A stretch of DNA of 64,000 nucleotides from Sulfurovum lithotrophicum (GTDB lineage: Bacteria; Campylobacterota; Campylobacteria; Campylobacterales; Sulfurovaceae): contig NZ_CP011308.1 in the NCBI RefSeq assembly GCF_000987835.1, positions 992,001 to 1,056,000 of the forward strand. The letters are read 5' to 3'. The position numbers and the translations under genes were made by a program. This document shows positions 43,296-51,441 of the stretch, piece after piece. Position 1 is the first letter of the stretch, and every line of letters begins with the position of its first letter. The notes beneath the pieces are model-generated. The model made no database searches and was not told where the DNA came from. It worked only from the letters and a program-made list of their open reading frames with translations.

Positions 43296-44246
43296 TTATG
43301 GCAAAAGCCAGAAAAAAACTTTGTCTTCATCGCCCGATGAGATCATAGCTTTTTCATTGATGAAGAGGATCTTGGTGGGTGTGGCATAGTGGCCTACAAG
43401 ACGATCACCCTTACTTTTTGTTGCCGGATTGAAAAGCTGCAAATGATGTTCTATGCCACTGGAGTAGACACCTGTAGTTGCCTTGGGGCTTAATCCCACA
43501 CAATAGACAAGGAAATCGCTCTTGAGATGGTAGGAGTTGTCACTGTCTGTAAAATAAACCCCGACACGTCTGTCCTGACCTGCCGTAAGAATGACCCCGT
43601 TGGCGTAAGCTACTTTATAGATGTTATCCACGTGTTCTTTGTCGTACACCTGGTCGATCTTTGAGGTATTGACATCGATAATCCTCACGGCACCGCTCTC
43701 ATCGGAAATGACCATTTTGTTCTTATCATCGCTGAGTACCATGCCGCCCATGGTACTTTCCGAGATATGTTGTTCATATATGCGGTAGCTCTCAAGATTG
43801 TCATAGAGGATAACATCCGACCCGAAAGTACCGAAGATGATCTTCCCTTCTTTGTTGAAAAAGGCGTTCTTTGGCATGATATGCTGATCCGAACCGATGA
43901 TCTTCCTGAGATGCCCATTCTGTTCGATCCATACTTCCCTATAGGCGTTGGAAGCAGAGGTGACCAACAGGGTTTTGTTTTGGTATCTATCGATGGCATG
44001 TATGCGTGAAGGAACTTTGCCATTCTGTACTGTTTCAAGAGGAGGCAGGATGATCTGCCTGACGATCTTTTGGCTGCTCAGGTCGATCACATCCACTATG
44101 CCTGCATCGGTAGCGACATAGAGATAGCCATGATCTTCCACGAAATCACTTACGAGACCGGAAACCTCTATGGTAGCGACCGGCGAGATATCTTTGGCCC
44201 AGGTCGTAGATAACAGTAAAAAAAGCAGGGTGGCAAATCTGAACAT
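43296..44246 (-). CDS. Periplasmic beta-propeller protein, NapL-like
   Basis: 316 aa. Signal peptide FATLLFLLLSTTWA. WD40/YVTN-like blades repeat as GYLYVATDAGIVDVIDL, GKIIFGTFGSDVILYD, KMVISDESGAVRIIDV and GVILTAGQDRRVGVY. This resembles NapL, an accessory protein of the periplasmic nitrate reductase in Campylobacterota, but no nap gene is in the window, so the name is tentative. It follows a cytochrome gene by 16 bp on the same strand, supporting a redox role. Confidence 0.6.
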   Translation of the reverse strand: MFRFATLLFLLLSTTWAKDISPVATIEVSGLVSDFVEDHGYLYVATDAGIVDVIDLSSQKIVRQIILPPLETVQNGKVPSRIHAIDRYQNKTLLVTSASNAYREVWIEQNGHLRKIIGSDQHIMPKNAFFNKEGKIIFGTFGSDVILYDNLESYRIYEQHISESTMGGMVLSDDKNKMVISDESGAVRIIDVNTSKIDQVYDKEHVDNIYKVAYANGVILTAGQDRRVGVYFTDSDNSYHLKSDFLVYCVGLSPKATTGVYSSGIEHHLQLFNPATKSKGDRLVGHYATPTKILFINEKAMISSGDEDKVFFWLLP

Positions 44247-44262
44247 GAGAGATTATAACATC

Positions 44263-44769
44263 TTATTGTGTGAGGAGCATGGACTTGAGGAACTCTTCCC
44301 GTTTCTCTATGCCAAGCAGGGGTTTTCTTGTCAGGTCAGGGTAGCTGCCTCCTAGACCTTTCCCGTCATCACCATGGCAGCCTCCGCAGACACTGGTGTA
44401 GAACATGGCGGCATCTTTGGGGTGAGGCTCTTTGCATTCTCTTCCTGAAAGCTCTAGCACATAACATGCGACCTTCGGTGCATCTTCTTTGGAAACAAAT
44501 CCTCCCTCCATAATCTCATTCTTTTTAAAATGCAACTGACTGGAGCCATGGTTGATCACAGTGATAATGTACTCTTTGGCATAGGCAGTACTGTCTATGC
44601 GTGAAAGTTCCTCTTCCAGATGATCATGTTGATGCTCTCTGACATGCATTGTATAGTTAGGATTGACAGTTGTATCGACATACTTTTTTTTTGGAGTGGA
44701 GAATCGGGAAAGATAGAGAGCATAAAGCAATATAGCGATCACAAGCAAAGGGAGGAAGAGATTTTTCAT
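44263..44769 (-). CDS. Membrane-anchored c-type cytochrome
   Basis: 168 aa. N-terminal anchor LFLPLLVIAILLYALYLS. The middle (about 40-110) is a periplasmic region of unknown fold, with HQHDHLEEEL. The C-terminal heme site is CGGCH in YTSVCGGCHGDDGKGLGGSY. The domain after the heme is short, and the distal Met may be the late MLLTQ. Likely co-transcribed with the propeller protein. Confidence 0.82.
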   Translation of the reverse strand: MKNLFLPLLVIAILLYALYLSRFSTPKKKYVDTTVNPNYTMHVREHQHDHLEEELSRIDSTAYAKEYIITVINHGSSQLHFKKNEIMEGGFVSKEDAPKVACYVLELSGRECKEPHPKDAAMFYTSVCGGCHGDDGKGLGGSYPDLTRKPLLGIEKREEFLKSMLLTQ

Positions 44770-44859
44770 AAATGGTATCTTAATTTAAATGTCACAGCAG
44801 CTGCCATAGCATCACATTGCATGCTATGGGAACTGCAAGAAATACAGCTTGTTTTGTTA

Positions 44860-45324
44860 TTAAACGATCTGTGACAGCTTCAGCATAATGTCATTGATCT
44901 CTTCACCGGCCTTTTTCGACATTATCTTTGCTTCGGCCTTGGATTCTCCGTAAAGATGCCAGAACTCTTTTTCTGCCGCTTCGAGTGTGTCTTCAAGGTC
45001 CAGTTTGGCCAGATGTGCTTTGATCTCTGCCAGATCGAACTCCTGTGCGGTATTTCTCGAAATGGTTAAAAGGAAACCTTCCGCACTGTCACGGACATTT
45101 TCAAGGATATCACGTGCTTCCATCAGTGCCAGGTCACCCTGTACCTCAGCTTCTTCTCCAGTTTCTTCTAATTTCTCTTTTACTTTTGCAAAATATGATT
45201 TAAGATCTTTCCACACCAATTTGGCATCCTCGGAAAAATCCTCGCTCATATCTTCTATTTTCTCCTCAAGTACATCGATACTTTTCTTAGCTGTTTCAAT
45301 GAATTCCTCATATTCTTTTTTCAT
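44860..45324 (-). CDS. Hypothetical acidic helical protein
   Basis: 154 aa, almost entirely charged helices (EKIEDMSEDFSEDAKLVW, EEAEKEF-like heptads), no signal peptide, no cysteines. Coiled coil is likely. No domain recognised; possibly a stress or phasin-like structural protein. An inverted repeat CCATAGCAT/ATGCTATGG follows the gene near 44804-44829. Confidence 0.6.
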   Translation of the reverse strand: MKKEYEEFIETAKKSIDVLEEKIEDMSEDFSEDAKLVWKDLKSYFAKVKEKLEETGEEAEVQGDLALMEARDILENVRDSAEGFLLTISRNTAQEFDLAEIKAHLAKLDLEDTLEAAEKEFWHLYGESKAEAKIMSKKAGEEINDIMLKLSQIV

Positions 45325-45408
45325 GGTTTCTCCTAATAATTGAAATCTTCCTTATTATAACATGCTATTGTTAACTGTTACCTCAAATCCAGACATAGAA
45401 ATTTGGGC

Positions 45409-46053
45409 TTACACAACATAAAGTAAAATAGCAAAAAAATGCAAGATAGACCCCAGCATTACAAAGAGATGCCAGATGGTATGGAAATGGGTAATACTGT
45501 CCTTAATATAAAAGTAAACACCGCTACTGTATGCCAAACCACCTGCAACGATAAGCCAAAACCCTATGGGATCGATATGTGCTTTAAAGGTAGAAAAGTC
45601 AAGAACGATCAGCCAGCCCATGACAAGATAGGCGATCAGGGAGAGCAGTTCAAAACGGCCAACATAGATGAATTTCAGTGCGATGCCTATAACGGCGATA
45701 CCCCATTCAAGTCCGAAGAGCACCCATCCTGTCGTACCACCGATGGTAAGAAGTGCAATAGGTGTATAGGAACCTGCGATCAGTATGTAGATAGAGGCAT
45801 GGTCAAAAATCTGAAAAAGATGTTTGGCTTTGTTATGGGTGAGGGCATGGTAGAGGGTTGAACTGCCGTATAGTACCATGAGTGATGAACCGTAGATCGC
45901 TGCGGAAGTTATATGCAGGGCACCGTGTCCGTGCATTACCGCAAACGTGACAAGTAGTACCAGGGCAGCGATGCTCAAGGTAAAACCGATACCGTGTGTT
46001 ACGGCATGCCATATCTCTTCGATGAGAGCAAAATTATTGACTTCATTGCTCAT
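45409..46053 (-). CDS. Hemolysin III / PAQR-family membrane protein
   Basis: 214 aa with seven hydrophobic segments. Family motifs: EEIWHAVTHGIGFTLS at the start, TLYHALTHNKAKHLFQIFDH and the closing FHTIWHLFVMLGSILHFFAI. The conserved His residues bind zinc in PAQR proteins. The haemolysin name is historical; bacterial members are thought to act on lipids. It follows nadE by 13 bp and is probably co-transcribed. Confidence 0.88.
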   Translation of the reverse strand: MSNEVNNFALIEEIWHAVTHGIGFTLSIAALVLLVTFAVMHGHGALHITSAAIYGSSLMVLYGSSTLYHALTHNKAKHLFQIFDHASIYILIAGSYTPIALLTIGGTTGWVLFGLEWGIAVIGIALKFIYVGRFELLSLIAYLVMGWLIVLDFSTFKAHIDPIGFWLIVAGGLAYSSGVYFYIKDSITHFHTIWHLFVMLGSILHFFAILLYVV

Positions 46054-46066
46054 AATTTCATTCTAC

Positions 46067-47962
46067 CTATTCCAGCATACGAAGCCAGACATCTACATCG
46101 GCATCACTCGGCATCTTCCAGTCAGCTCTTGGACTGAGAGAAATGGTTCCTACTTTAGGGCCGTCCGGCATACAGGATCGTTTGAATTGCTGATTGAAGA
46201 AACGTTGCAGAAAGATCTTCAGCCACTTGGTGATCGTTTCTTCATCGTATTTAATATCAAACGCTCTCATCGCAAGAAATCGGATCTTGTCAGGCTTTGC
46301 ACCATACTTGATGAAGTGGTACAGAAAGAAGTCATGCAGTTCGTAAGGCCCAACGATCTCCTCTGTCTCCTGAACGATCTTGTCATCACTGTGCGGCAGC
46401 AGTTCAGGACTGATGGGCGTATCGAGAATATCATCGATGATATCTGCGATGGCTTTATTGGACTTGTAGTATTCGATCACATATTTGATGAGTGTTTTCG
46501 GGATGCCGGAGTTCAGTGCATACATACTCATATGATCACCGTTGTAGGTGCTCCAACCAAGGGCGATCTCGCTCAGGTCGCCGGTACCGATGACCAGTCC
46601 GCCTTCCTGGTTCGCCATGTTCATCAGTATGGAAGTACGTGCCCGTGCCTGTACATTCTCATAGGTTACACTCAGCTCTTCGGTGTCATGTCCTATGGCT
46701 TTGAATTCCTGAAGTGAAATATCCGTAATGTCCACCTCTTTGAGTGTCACTCCCAATGCTTCACAAAGCTTGACTGCATTGGACTTGGTTCTGCTTGTCG
46801 TACCGAAGCCGGGCATGGTCACGGCAATGATGTTCCTGCTATCCCATCCCATCATCTCAAAAGCCCTGTGTGTCGAGAGCAGGGCAAGGGTTGAGTCAAG
46901 TCCGCCTGAAATGCCTATGAGTGCCTTTATGATGTGGGCATGCGTCATACGCTTGATCAGGCCGTGTGCCTGGATATGGATAATCTCGTCACATCGGAGC
47001 TTTTTGTCTGCATATCGGGAAGGAACGAACGGCGCAGGTGTGATGTCCCGTTGCAGTTCAGACATCATTGGCAAAGATTTTAGTTTGATGAGACGCGTTT
47101 TTTTACGTCTGCCGTCACTGTAGCTTGATTCATTGATACGCAGCCATCGCATACGTTCCAGGTCGATGTCGGCGGTTATCAGTGAACTTTCAAGGCTGAA
47201 GCGTTCATTCTGTGCAAGGGTAGCCCCGTACTCGGAGATGATGGCATGTCCTCCATAGACGGTATCGGTGGTCGACTCACCCACACCTGCAGAGCTGTAA
47301 ACATAAGCAGCCATACATCTTGCACTCTGTGTACGGACCAGCTCTTCACGGTATTCGTGCTTGCCTATGAGTTCATTGCTGGCACTCAGGTTGAAGAGCA
47401 GGTTGGCTCCATTGCTTGCCATATGGTTGCTTGGCGGGGTCACTGCCCAGAGGTCTTCACATATCTCTACGCCGAAAGTCATATCCCGACCGTCGGTAAA
47501 GAGCAGGTCTACACCGAACGGTACCTCTTTTCCGAGGAGTTCAGTGGCGGTCCGTACAATATCCCGGCCGCTGACAAACTGCCGCTTCTCATAGAACTCT
47601 TTGTTGTTCGGCAAGTAGGATTTCGGGATAATGCCCAGTATCTCCCCTCCCTGCAGGACAGCAGCACAGTTGTAGAGCCTGTCTGCCTCAAGCAAAGCGA
47701 TGCCGAGGATCACAATGGTATCGAGTTCTTTAATATTATTTAATATATATTGAATAGATTCATTCTGTGAAGCAAGCAGCGTCTGGTTAAGAAAAAGATC
47801 ACTGGCAGTGTATCCGGTAAGGGTAAGTTCCGGGAATACAACGACACTGACCTCTTTGTCGGCTGCTTCTTTAACGAGTGTGAGTATTTCTTCAGCATTT
47901 TTCTGAGGGTTGGCAACCGTGGTTTTGTTGACTGCTGAGGCAACTCTGTAAAATCCAAACAT
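46067..47962 (-). CDS. nadE: Glutamine-dependent NAD+ synthase
   Basis: 631 aa two-domain enzyme. The N-terminal nitrilase-like glutaminase (about 1-270) has VVFPELTLTGYTA (Glu), KSYLPNNKEFYEKRQF (Lys) and GVEICEDLWAV (Cys). The C-terminal synthetase has the ATP loop GISGGLDSTLALL and GTGDLSEIALGWSTYNGDHM. All catalytic residues present. Confidence 0.96.
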   Translation of the reverse strand: MFGFYRVASAVNKTTVANPQKNAEEILTLVKEAADKEVSVVVFPELTLTGYTASDLFLNQTLLASQNESIQYILNNIKELDTIVILGIALLEADRLYNCAAVLQGGEILGIIPKSYLPNNKEFYEKRQFVSGRDIVRTATELLGKEVPFGVDLLFTDGRDMTFGVEICEDLWAVTPPSNHMASNGANLLFNLSASNELIGKHEYREELVRTQSARCMAAYVYSSAGVGESTTDTVYGGHAIISEYGATLAQNERFSLESSLITADIDLERMRWLRINESSYSDGRRKKTRLIKLKSLPMMSELQRDITPAPFVPSRYADKKLRCDEIIHIQAHGLIKRMTHAHIIKALIGISGGLDSTLALLSTHRAFEMMGWDSRNIIAVTMPGFGTTSRTKSNAVKLCEALGVTLKEVDITDISLQEFKAIGHDTEELSVTYENVQARARTSILMNMANQEGGLVIGTGDLSEIALGWSTYNGDHMSMYALNSGIPKTLIKYVIEYYKSNKAIADIIDDILDTPISPELLPHSDDKIVQETEEIVGPYELHDFFLYHFIKYGAKPDKIRFLAMRAFDIKYDEETITKWLKIFLQRFFNQQFKRSCMPDGPKVGTISLSPRADWKMPSDADVDVWLRMLE

Positions 47963-47987
47963 CTAACACTCCATTAAATAAAATAAT

Positions 47988-48033
47988 GTCGTGGCGAACG
48001 CCCTTGAAAGCGAAGCGATTCGAGAACCACGAC
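47988..48033. repeat. Inverted repeat GTCGTGG/CCACGAC
   Basis: GTCGTGG (47988-47994) and CCACGAC (48027-48033) enclose 32 bp that can partly fold on themselves, followed by GATTTTTT. It may end transcription in the plus direction, where no gene needs it, or be a dispersed palindromic unit. Confidence 0.5.
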
Positions 48034-48116
48034 GATTTTTTGCTTCGTTTTTTCTAAAAAAATGAAGAGAGAATAACGCCTCAATTCAAATGATTAGGAA
48101 ATTTAACAGCAAAATA

Positions 48117-48644
48117 TCAGTCTTTTTCAGCGTGAATTTCGATCCCCAGAATATCGTCATTCTGCTCGATCTTGTCAAGTACCATGAAACTCTCTGTATC
48201 GTCTTCGTCTATTGCACCGAATACCGTGTGAACACCGTTCAGGTGGGGGCATGGAGCAAAGCAGAGGAAGAACTGGCTTCCGCCCGTATTGGGACCGGCA
48301 TGTGCCATGGAAAGAGAACCTCTTCTGTGCGGGTGGTTGCTTGTATCCGTCTCACAGTCTATCTGCCAGTCCGGTCCGCCTGTTCCGGCCATTGCGGGGT
48401 TACCAGTGGGACCAGAGTGAGGACATCCGCCCTGAGCCATGAAACCGGGGATCACTCTGTGGAACTTCAGGTTGTCATAGAATCCTTCATTCGCCAAGTG
48501 TGCGAAGTTCGCAACCGTGTTGGGAGCATCCTCCGGGAAAAGTTTGACCCAGATGTCTCCCTTGCTTGTCTTGATCTTTGCATATTGGTATGTTTCCATT
48601 ACATCCTGCGGGATGTCATATCTTTTTGATTGTTTTCCAAACAT
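48117..48644 (-). CDS. Cyclophilin-type peptidyl-prolyl isomerase
   Basis: 175 aa cytoplasmic form (no signal peptide). [32 protein letters not shown] and LNGVHTVFG are the standard active-site and substrate-groove segments. It catalyses proline cis-trans isomerisation in folding proteins. Stands alone. Confidence 0.95.
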   Translation of the reverse strand: MFGKQSKRYDIPQDVMETYQYAKIKTSKGDIWVKLFPEDAPNTVANFAHLANEGFYDNLKFHRVIPGFMAQGGCPHSGPTGNPAMAGTGGPDWQIDCETDTSNHPHRRGSLSMAHAGPNTGGSQFFLCFAPCPHLNGVHTVFGAIDEDDTESFMVLDKIEQNDDILGIEIHAEKD

Positions 48645-48712
48645 GTCGTTTAGTCCTTAATTAGTTATTTTAGGCTATTATTATACCAATATTAATATTA
48701 GGGGTCATTACC

Positions 48713-49405
48713 ATGGAACTGTGTGTCGCACTGGATCTGCCTTCAGCCAAAGAGAATCTTGCACTGGCGGAATCACTCAAAGCGTATAACGTATGGATGA
48801 AAGTGGGTTTCAGGGCCTACATACGTGACGGTAAACCGTTCATCGAAGCGCTCAAAGCTATTAATCCGGACTTCAGGATATTCCTCGATCTCAAACTCTA
48901 TGACATACCCAATACCATGGCCGATGCGGCTGAAGAGATAGCCAAACTCGGCGTGGATATGTTCAACATCCATGCCAGTGCCGGAGCAGTTGCCATGAAG
49001 ATGGTAATGGAAAGACTTTCTTCGTATGAAAAGCGCCCCTTGGTCCTTGCGGTGACCGCCCTGACATCGTTCAATGAAGAGAATTTCCGAATGATCTATG
49101 AAAAAGGCATCGATGAGAAGGCGGAACAGTTCGCCAGAATGAGTTTTGAGAACGGCCTGGACGGTGTGGTCTGTTCGACCTTTGAGAGCAGGGCGATCAA
49201 GAATGCCACAAGTAAAGAGTTTTTAACGCTCTGTCCGGGTATCAGACCTTTTGGAGAAGATGCGGGGGACCAGCAGCGTGTCGCGACACTGGAACTCGCA
49301 AATGAAGAGGGGGTGGATTTCCCTGTGGTGGGAAGGCCTATATACAAAGACAGCGATCCTAAAGGAAAAGTGGAAGAGATCCTGAAAGTGATCTCTACTT
49401 TTTAG
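48713..49405 (+). CDS. pyrF: Orotidine 5'-phosphate decarboxylase
   Basis: 230 aa. Motifs: [15 protein letters not shown] (Asp), the catalytic [16 protein letters not shown] (Asp-Lys-Asp), and the phosphate loop [13 protein letters not shown] at the end. Makes UMP. Its last bases overlap the end of a converging small membrane gene by 11 nt. Confidence 0.96.
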   Translation: MELCVALDLPSAKENLALAESLKAYNVWMKVGFRAYIRDGKPFIEALKAINPDFRIFLDLKLYDIPNTMADAAEEIAKLGVDMFNIHASAGAVAMKMVMERLSSYEKRPLVLAVTALTSFNEENFRMIYEKGIDEKAEQFARMSFENGLDGVVCSTFESRAIKNATSKEFLTLCPGIRPFGEDAGDQQRVATLELANEEGVDFPVVGRPIYKDSDPKGKVEEILKVISTF

Positions 49406-49538
49406 TTTCGCTGCTTTGCTTCTTTTTAACCTTTGAGGGGTCTGCCATCTCTGTGGCGTTTTTCATTCCCTGAACCATAAAGTATGCCCCGATGGCAAAC
49501 ATGGCCAGAACGATAAGCGGTGCTATTTTTTGGAACAT
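49395..49538 (-). CDS. Small single-span membrane protein, 47 aa
   Basis: An ORF shorter than the usual cut-off. AGGATG lies a few bases before the ATG at 49538. The sequence starts [20 protein letters not shown], a clear membrane helix, and continues [10 protein letters not shown] to a Lys-rich tail ending QSSETKK. Converges on pyrF. No family recognised, but the start, ribosome site and hydrophobic pattern make it a credible gene. Confidence 0.6.
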   Translation of the reverse strand: MFQKIAPLIVLAMFAIGAYFMVQGMKNATEMADPSKVKKKQSSETKK

Positions 49539-49640
49539 TTTACATCCTGAATTAATTTTTAAAATCATACTATAAAATAGCCGTTTTTAAGCTTGAGTTT
49601 AAGGCAAGTAGATTATAATCCCATCACAAAAACTACTACT

Positions 49641-49731
49641 GGACAGTTGGGTGAGTTGGCTGAAACCACATCCCTGCTAAGGATGCGTACTCGTAAGGGT
49701 ACCGAGGGTTCGAATCCCTCACTGTCCGCCA
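49641..49731 (+). tRNA. tRNA-Ser (anticodon GCU), CCA encoded
   Basis: Acceptor stem GGACAGT (49641-49647) pairs with ACTGTCC (49721-49727), followed by G and CCA. The anticodon stem CATCC/GGATG holds the loop CTGCTAA with GCT at 49676-49678. The long variable arm (TACTCGTAAGGGTA) and the T arm GAGGGTTCGAATCCCTC are class II serine features. Confidence 0.96.
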
Positions 49732-49774
49732 TTCAATCTATAAATATACCGTTTCAAAAAACTTCCCTGATTTT

Positions 49775-50221
49775 TTACAGACCTCTCTTACCTTTTCGTC
49801 TCTCTTCACCATTGTATTTATGATCGGTAAGATCACGGAAGTCATTTTTAAGGCTGACATTTGCCATTTTTTCAAACTCATTGAAATCCTGTTGTCTGAC
49901 GGTAAAGGCAAGTTCGGTGACATGTATCATGCTACCTCTTTGAGAAATTGCCTCTTTTTGAAAAATGACATAGGCAGATTCAATCTCGGTACCGTTCGGG
50001 GAGTAGGCATAGTATAGAAATTTAGGTAGAAGTTCAAATTCATTTATCTGATCTATCTTGCTTTGTTTTATTTTGGCGATCTGATCAGTATCCGTACTAC
50101 TGTTCTCTTCATTATAGCCGAAGTATTTGGAAGTGATGATACGGTTGAAGGTTCGACCCGGGTACTCAGGTTCGACTGTTTCTTCTTTTCTCGAAAAAAT
50201 CTTTTTTAAAAAGTTCAGCAT
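49775..50221 (-). CDS. Hypothetical protein
   Basis: 148 aa from the ATG at 50221, with AAGGAGAG upstream. Starts MLNFLKKIFSRKEE, an amphipathic basic region that could touch the membrane. The rest is mixed alpha/beta with ESAYVIFQKEAISQRGSM in the middle and a basic tail. No family recognised. Confidence 0.65.
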   Translation of the reverse strand: MLNFLKKIFSRKEETVEPEYPGRTFNRIITSKYFGYNEENSSTDTDQIAKIKQSKIDQINEFELLPKFLYYAYSPNGTEIESAYVIFQKEAISQRGSMIHVTELAFTVRQQDFNEFEKMANVSLKNDFRDLTDHKYNGEERRKGKRGL

Positions 50222-50287
50222 TTCTCTCCTTCGTATTTCATTTCCAATCATTATACATGATATCTTCATAAAAGAAAATACAACAGA

Positions 50288-51385
50288 TCAACTTCTTATT
50301 TCAAGGAAATTCTTTGTGCTGATGTCATCCCATGGTTTGTTGAGTTTGTAAAAAGCTTCATAGCTTTTAAGAACGCATTTGAAGTCGTCACTTTTGGCAC
50401 TTTCGTCCATCAGGACATCGTTCAGCGCCACTTTGGCCGCTTCCATCATCTCTTTTGGAAAAGTTTTGATCTGTACCGTGTCCGGCAGTTCCGCCAATGC
50501 TTTGGCATTTTTGTAGCGGAACTCCTGCAGCATATTGCCCGTCATCTCTTCACTGGCTGCAGTAATGATGGCTCTGTGCTCGTCACTGAGTTTCTCCCAG
50601 CGGGCTTTGTTGAAAGTGATCTCAAGAATGGAACCCGGTTCGTGCCATCCGGTGTAGTAGTATGGAGCAGCTTTGGCAAAGCCCATCATACTGTCAAGTG
50701 CAGGTCCGACCCATTCAGTTGCGTCGATGGTCCCGCGTTCGAGTGCCGTGTAGATCTCTCCTGCGGGAAGCAGTACCGGATTGACTCCAAGCCGTTTCAT
50801 GACCTCACCGCCAAGGCCGGGGATACGCATCTTGAGACCTTTGAGGTCAGCAAGGCTTTTGATCTCTTTTTTGAACCAGCCGCCCATCTGTGGTCCGGTA
50901 GTTCCGCCTATAAGCGGGTAAAGGTTGAATTTTCCATAGAGTTCCCGCCAGAGTTCATACCCTCCGCCGAACTTCAGCCAGGTGATCATCTCTTCACTGG
51001 TCAGACCCAACGGCATACCGCCAAAGATGGAAAAAGCGGAGTTTTTACCTTTCCAGTAGTAAACACCGGAGTGAAAAGCATCTATCTGTGCGGCGGATGT
51101 GGCATCGAAGACCTGCATAGCCGGTACCAGTATGTTTTTGGCGAAGACCTTTATTTCCAATGTACCGCCACTGAGTTCTCCGCATCGTTTTGCAAAAGTG
51201 TCCACGCCTGTTCCCATAATGGGAAAATGCGCCGGCCATGAGGTTGCCAGTTTCAAGGTAACTTTTTTACCTTTATTGATGTTGGCAGAGCCTTTGCTTG
51301 CTGTCTCTTCAGCCCTGTGGCAGCCGGTGAAGGCAAGGGCGCCCGCACCCACGGCAGCAGTGGTAAGGAAGTCTCTTCGTTTCAT
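50288..51385 (-). CDS. TRAP transporter solute-binding protein (DctP family)
   Basis: 365 aa. The N-terminus MKRRDFLTTAAVGAGALAFT has a twin-arginine motif and then GC, so it is probably a Tat-exported lipoprotein. The binding fold shows KLATSWPAHFPIMGTG, LKGLKMRIPGLGG (with the conserved Arg) and the substrate-contacting TGWHEPGSILE. The DctQ and DctM membrane parts are not adjacent, so its transporter is elsewhere. Such proteins bind organic acids such as 2-oxo acids or fatty-acid-like carboxylates. Next gene upstream is oleate hydratase. Confidence 0.87.
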   Translation of the reverse strand: MKRRDFLTTAAVGAGALAFTGCHRAEETASKGSANINKGKKVTLKLATSWPAHFPIMGTGVDTFAKRCGELSGGTLEIKVFAKNILVPAMQVFDATSAAQIDAFHSGVYYWKGKNSAFSIFGGMPLGLTSEEMITWLKFGGGYELWRELYGKFNLYPLIGGTTGPQMGGWFKKEIKSLADLKGLKMRIPGLGGEVMKRLGVNPVLLPAGEIYTALERGTIDATEWVGPALDSMMGFAKAAPYYYTGWHEPGSILEITFNKARWEKLSDEHRAIITAASEEMTGNMLQEFRYKNAKALAELPDTVQIKTFPKEMMEAAKVALNDVLMDESAKSDDFKCVLKSYEAFYKLNKPWDDISTKNFLEIRS

Positions 51386-51441
51386 GGAAAATGCCTCTGT
51401 TTTTTGGCTATTATAGCGAAAGAGGGTAAAAGATCCGGGTT

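Noticed and set aside
44804-44829. Inverted repeat CCATAGCAT/ATGCTATGG as a terminator
   Set aside because: No T-run follows on either strand; kept only as a note in the neighbouring gene.
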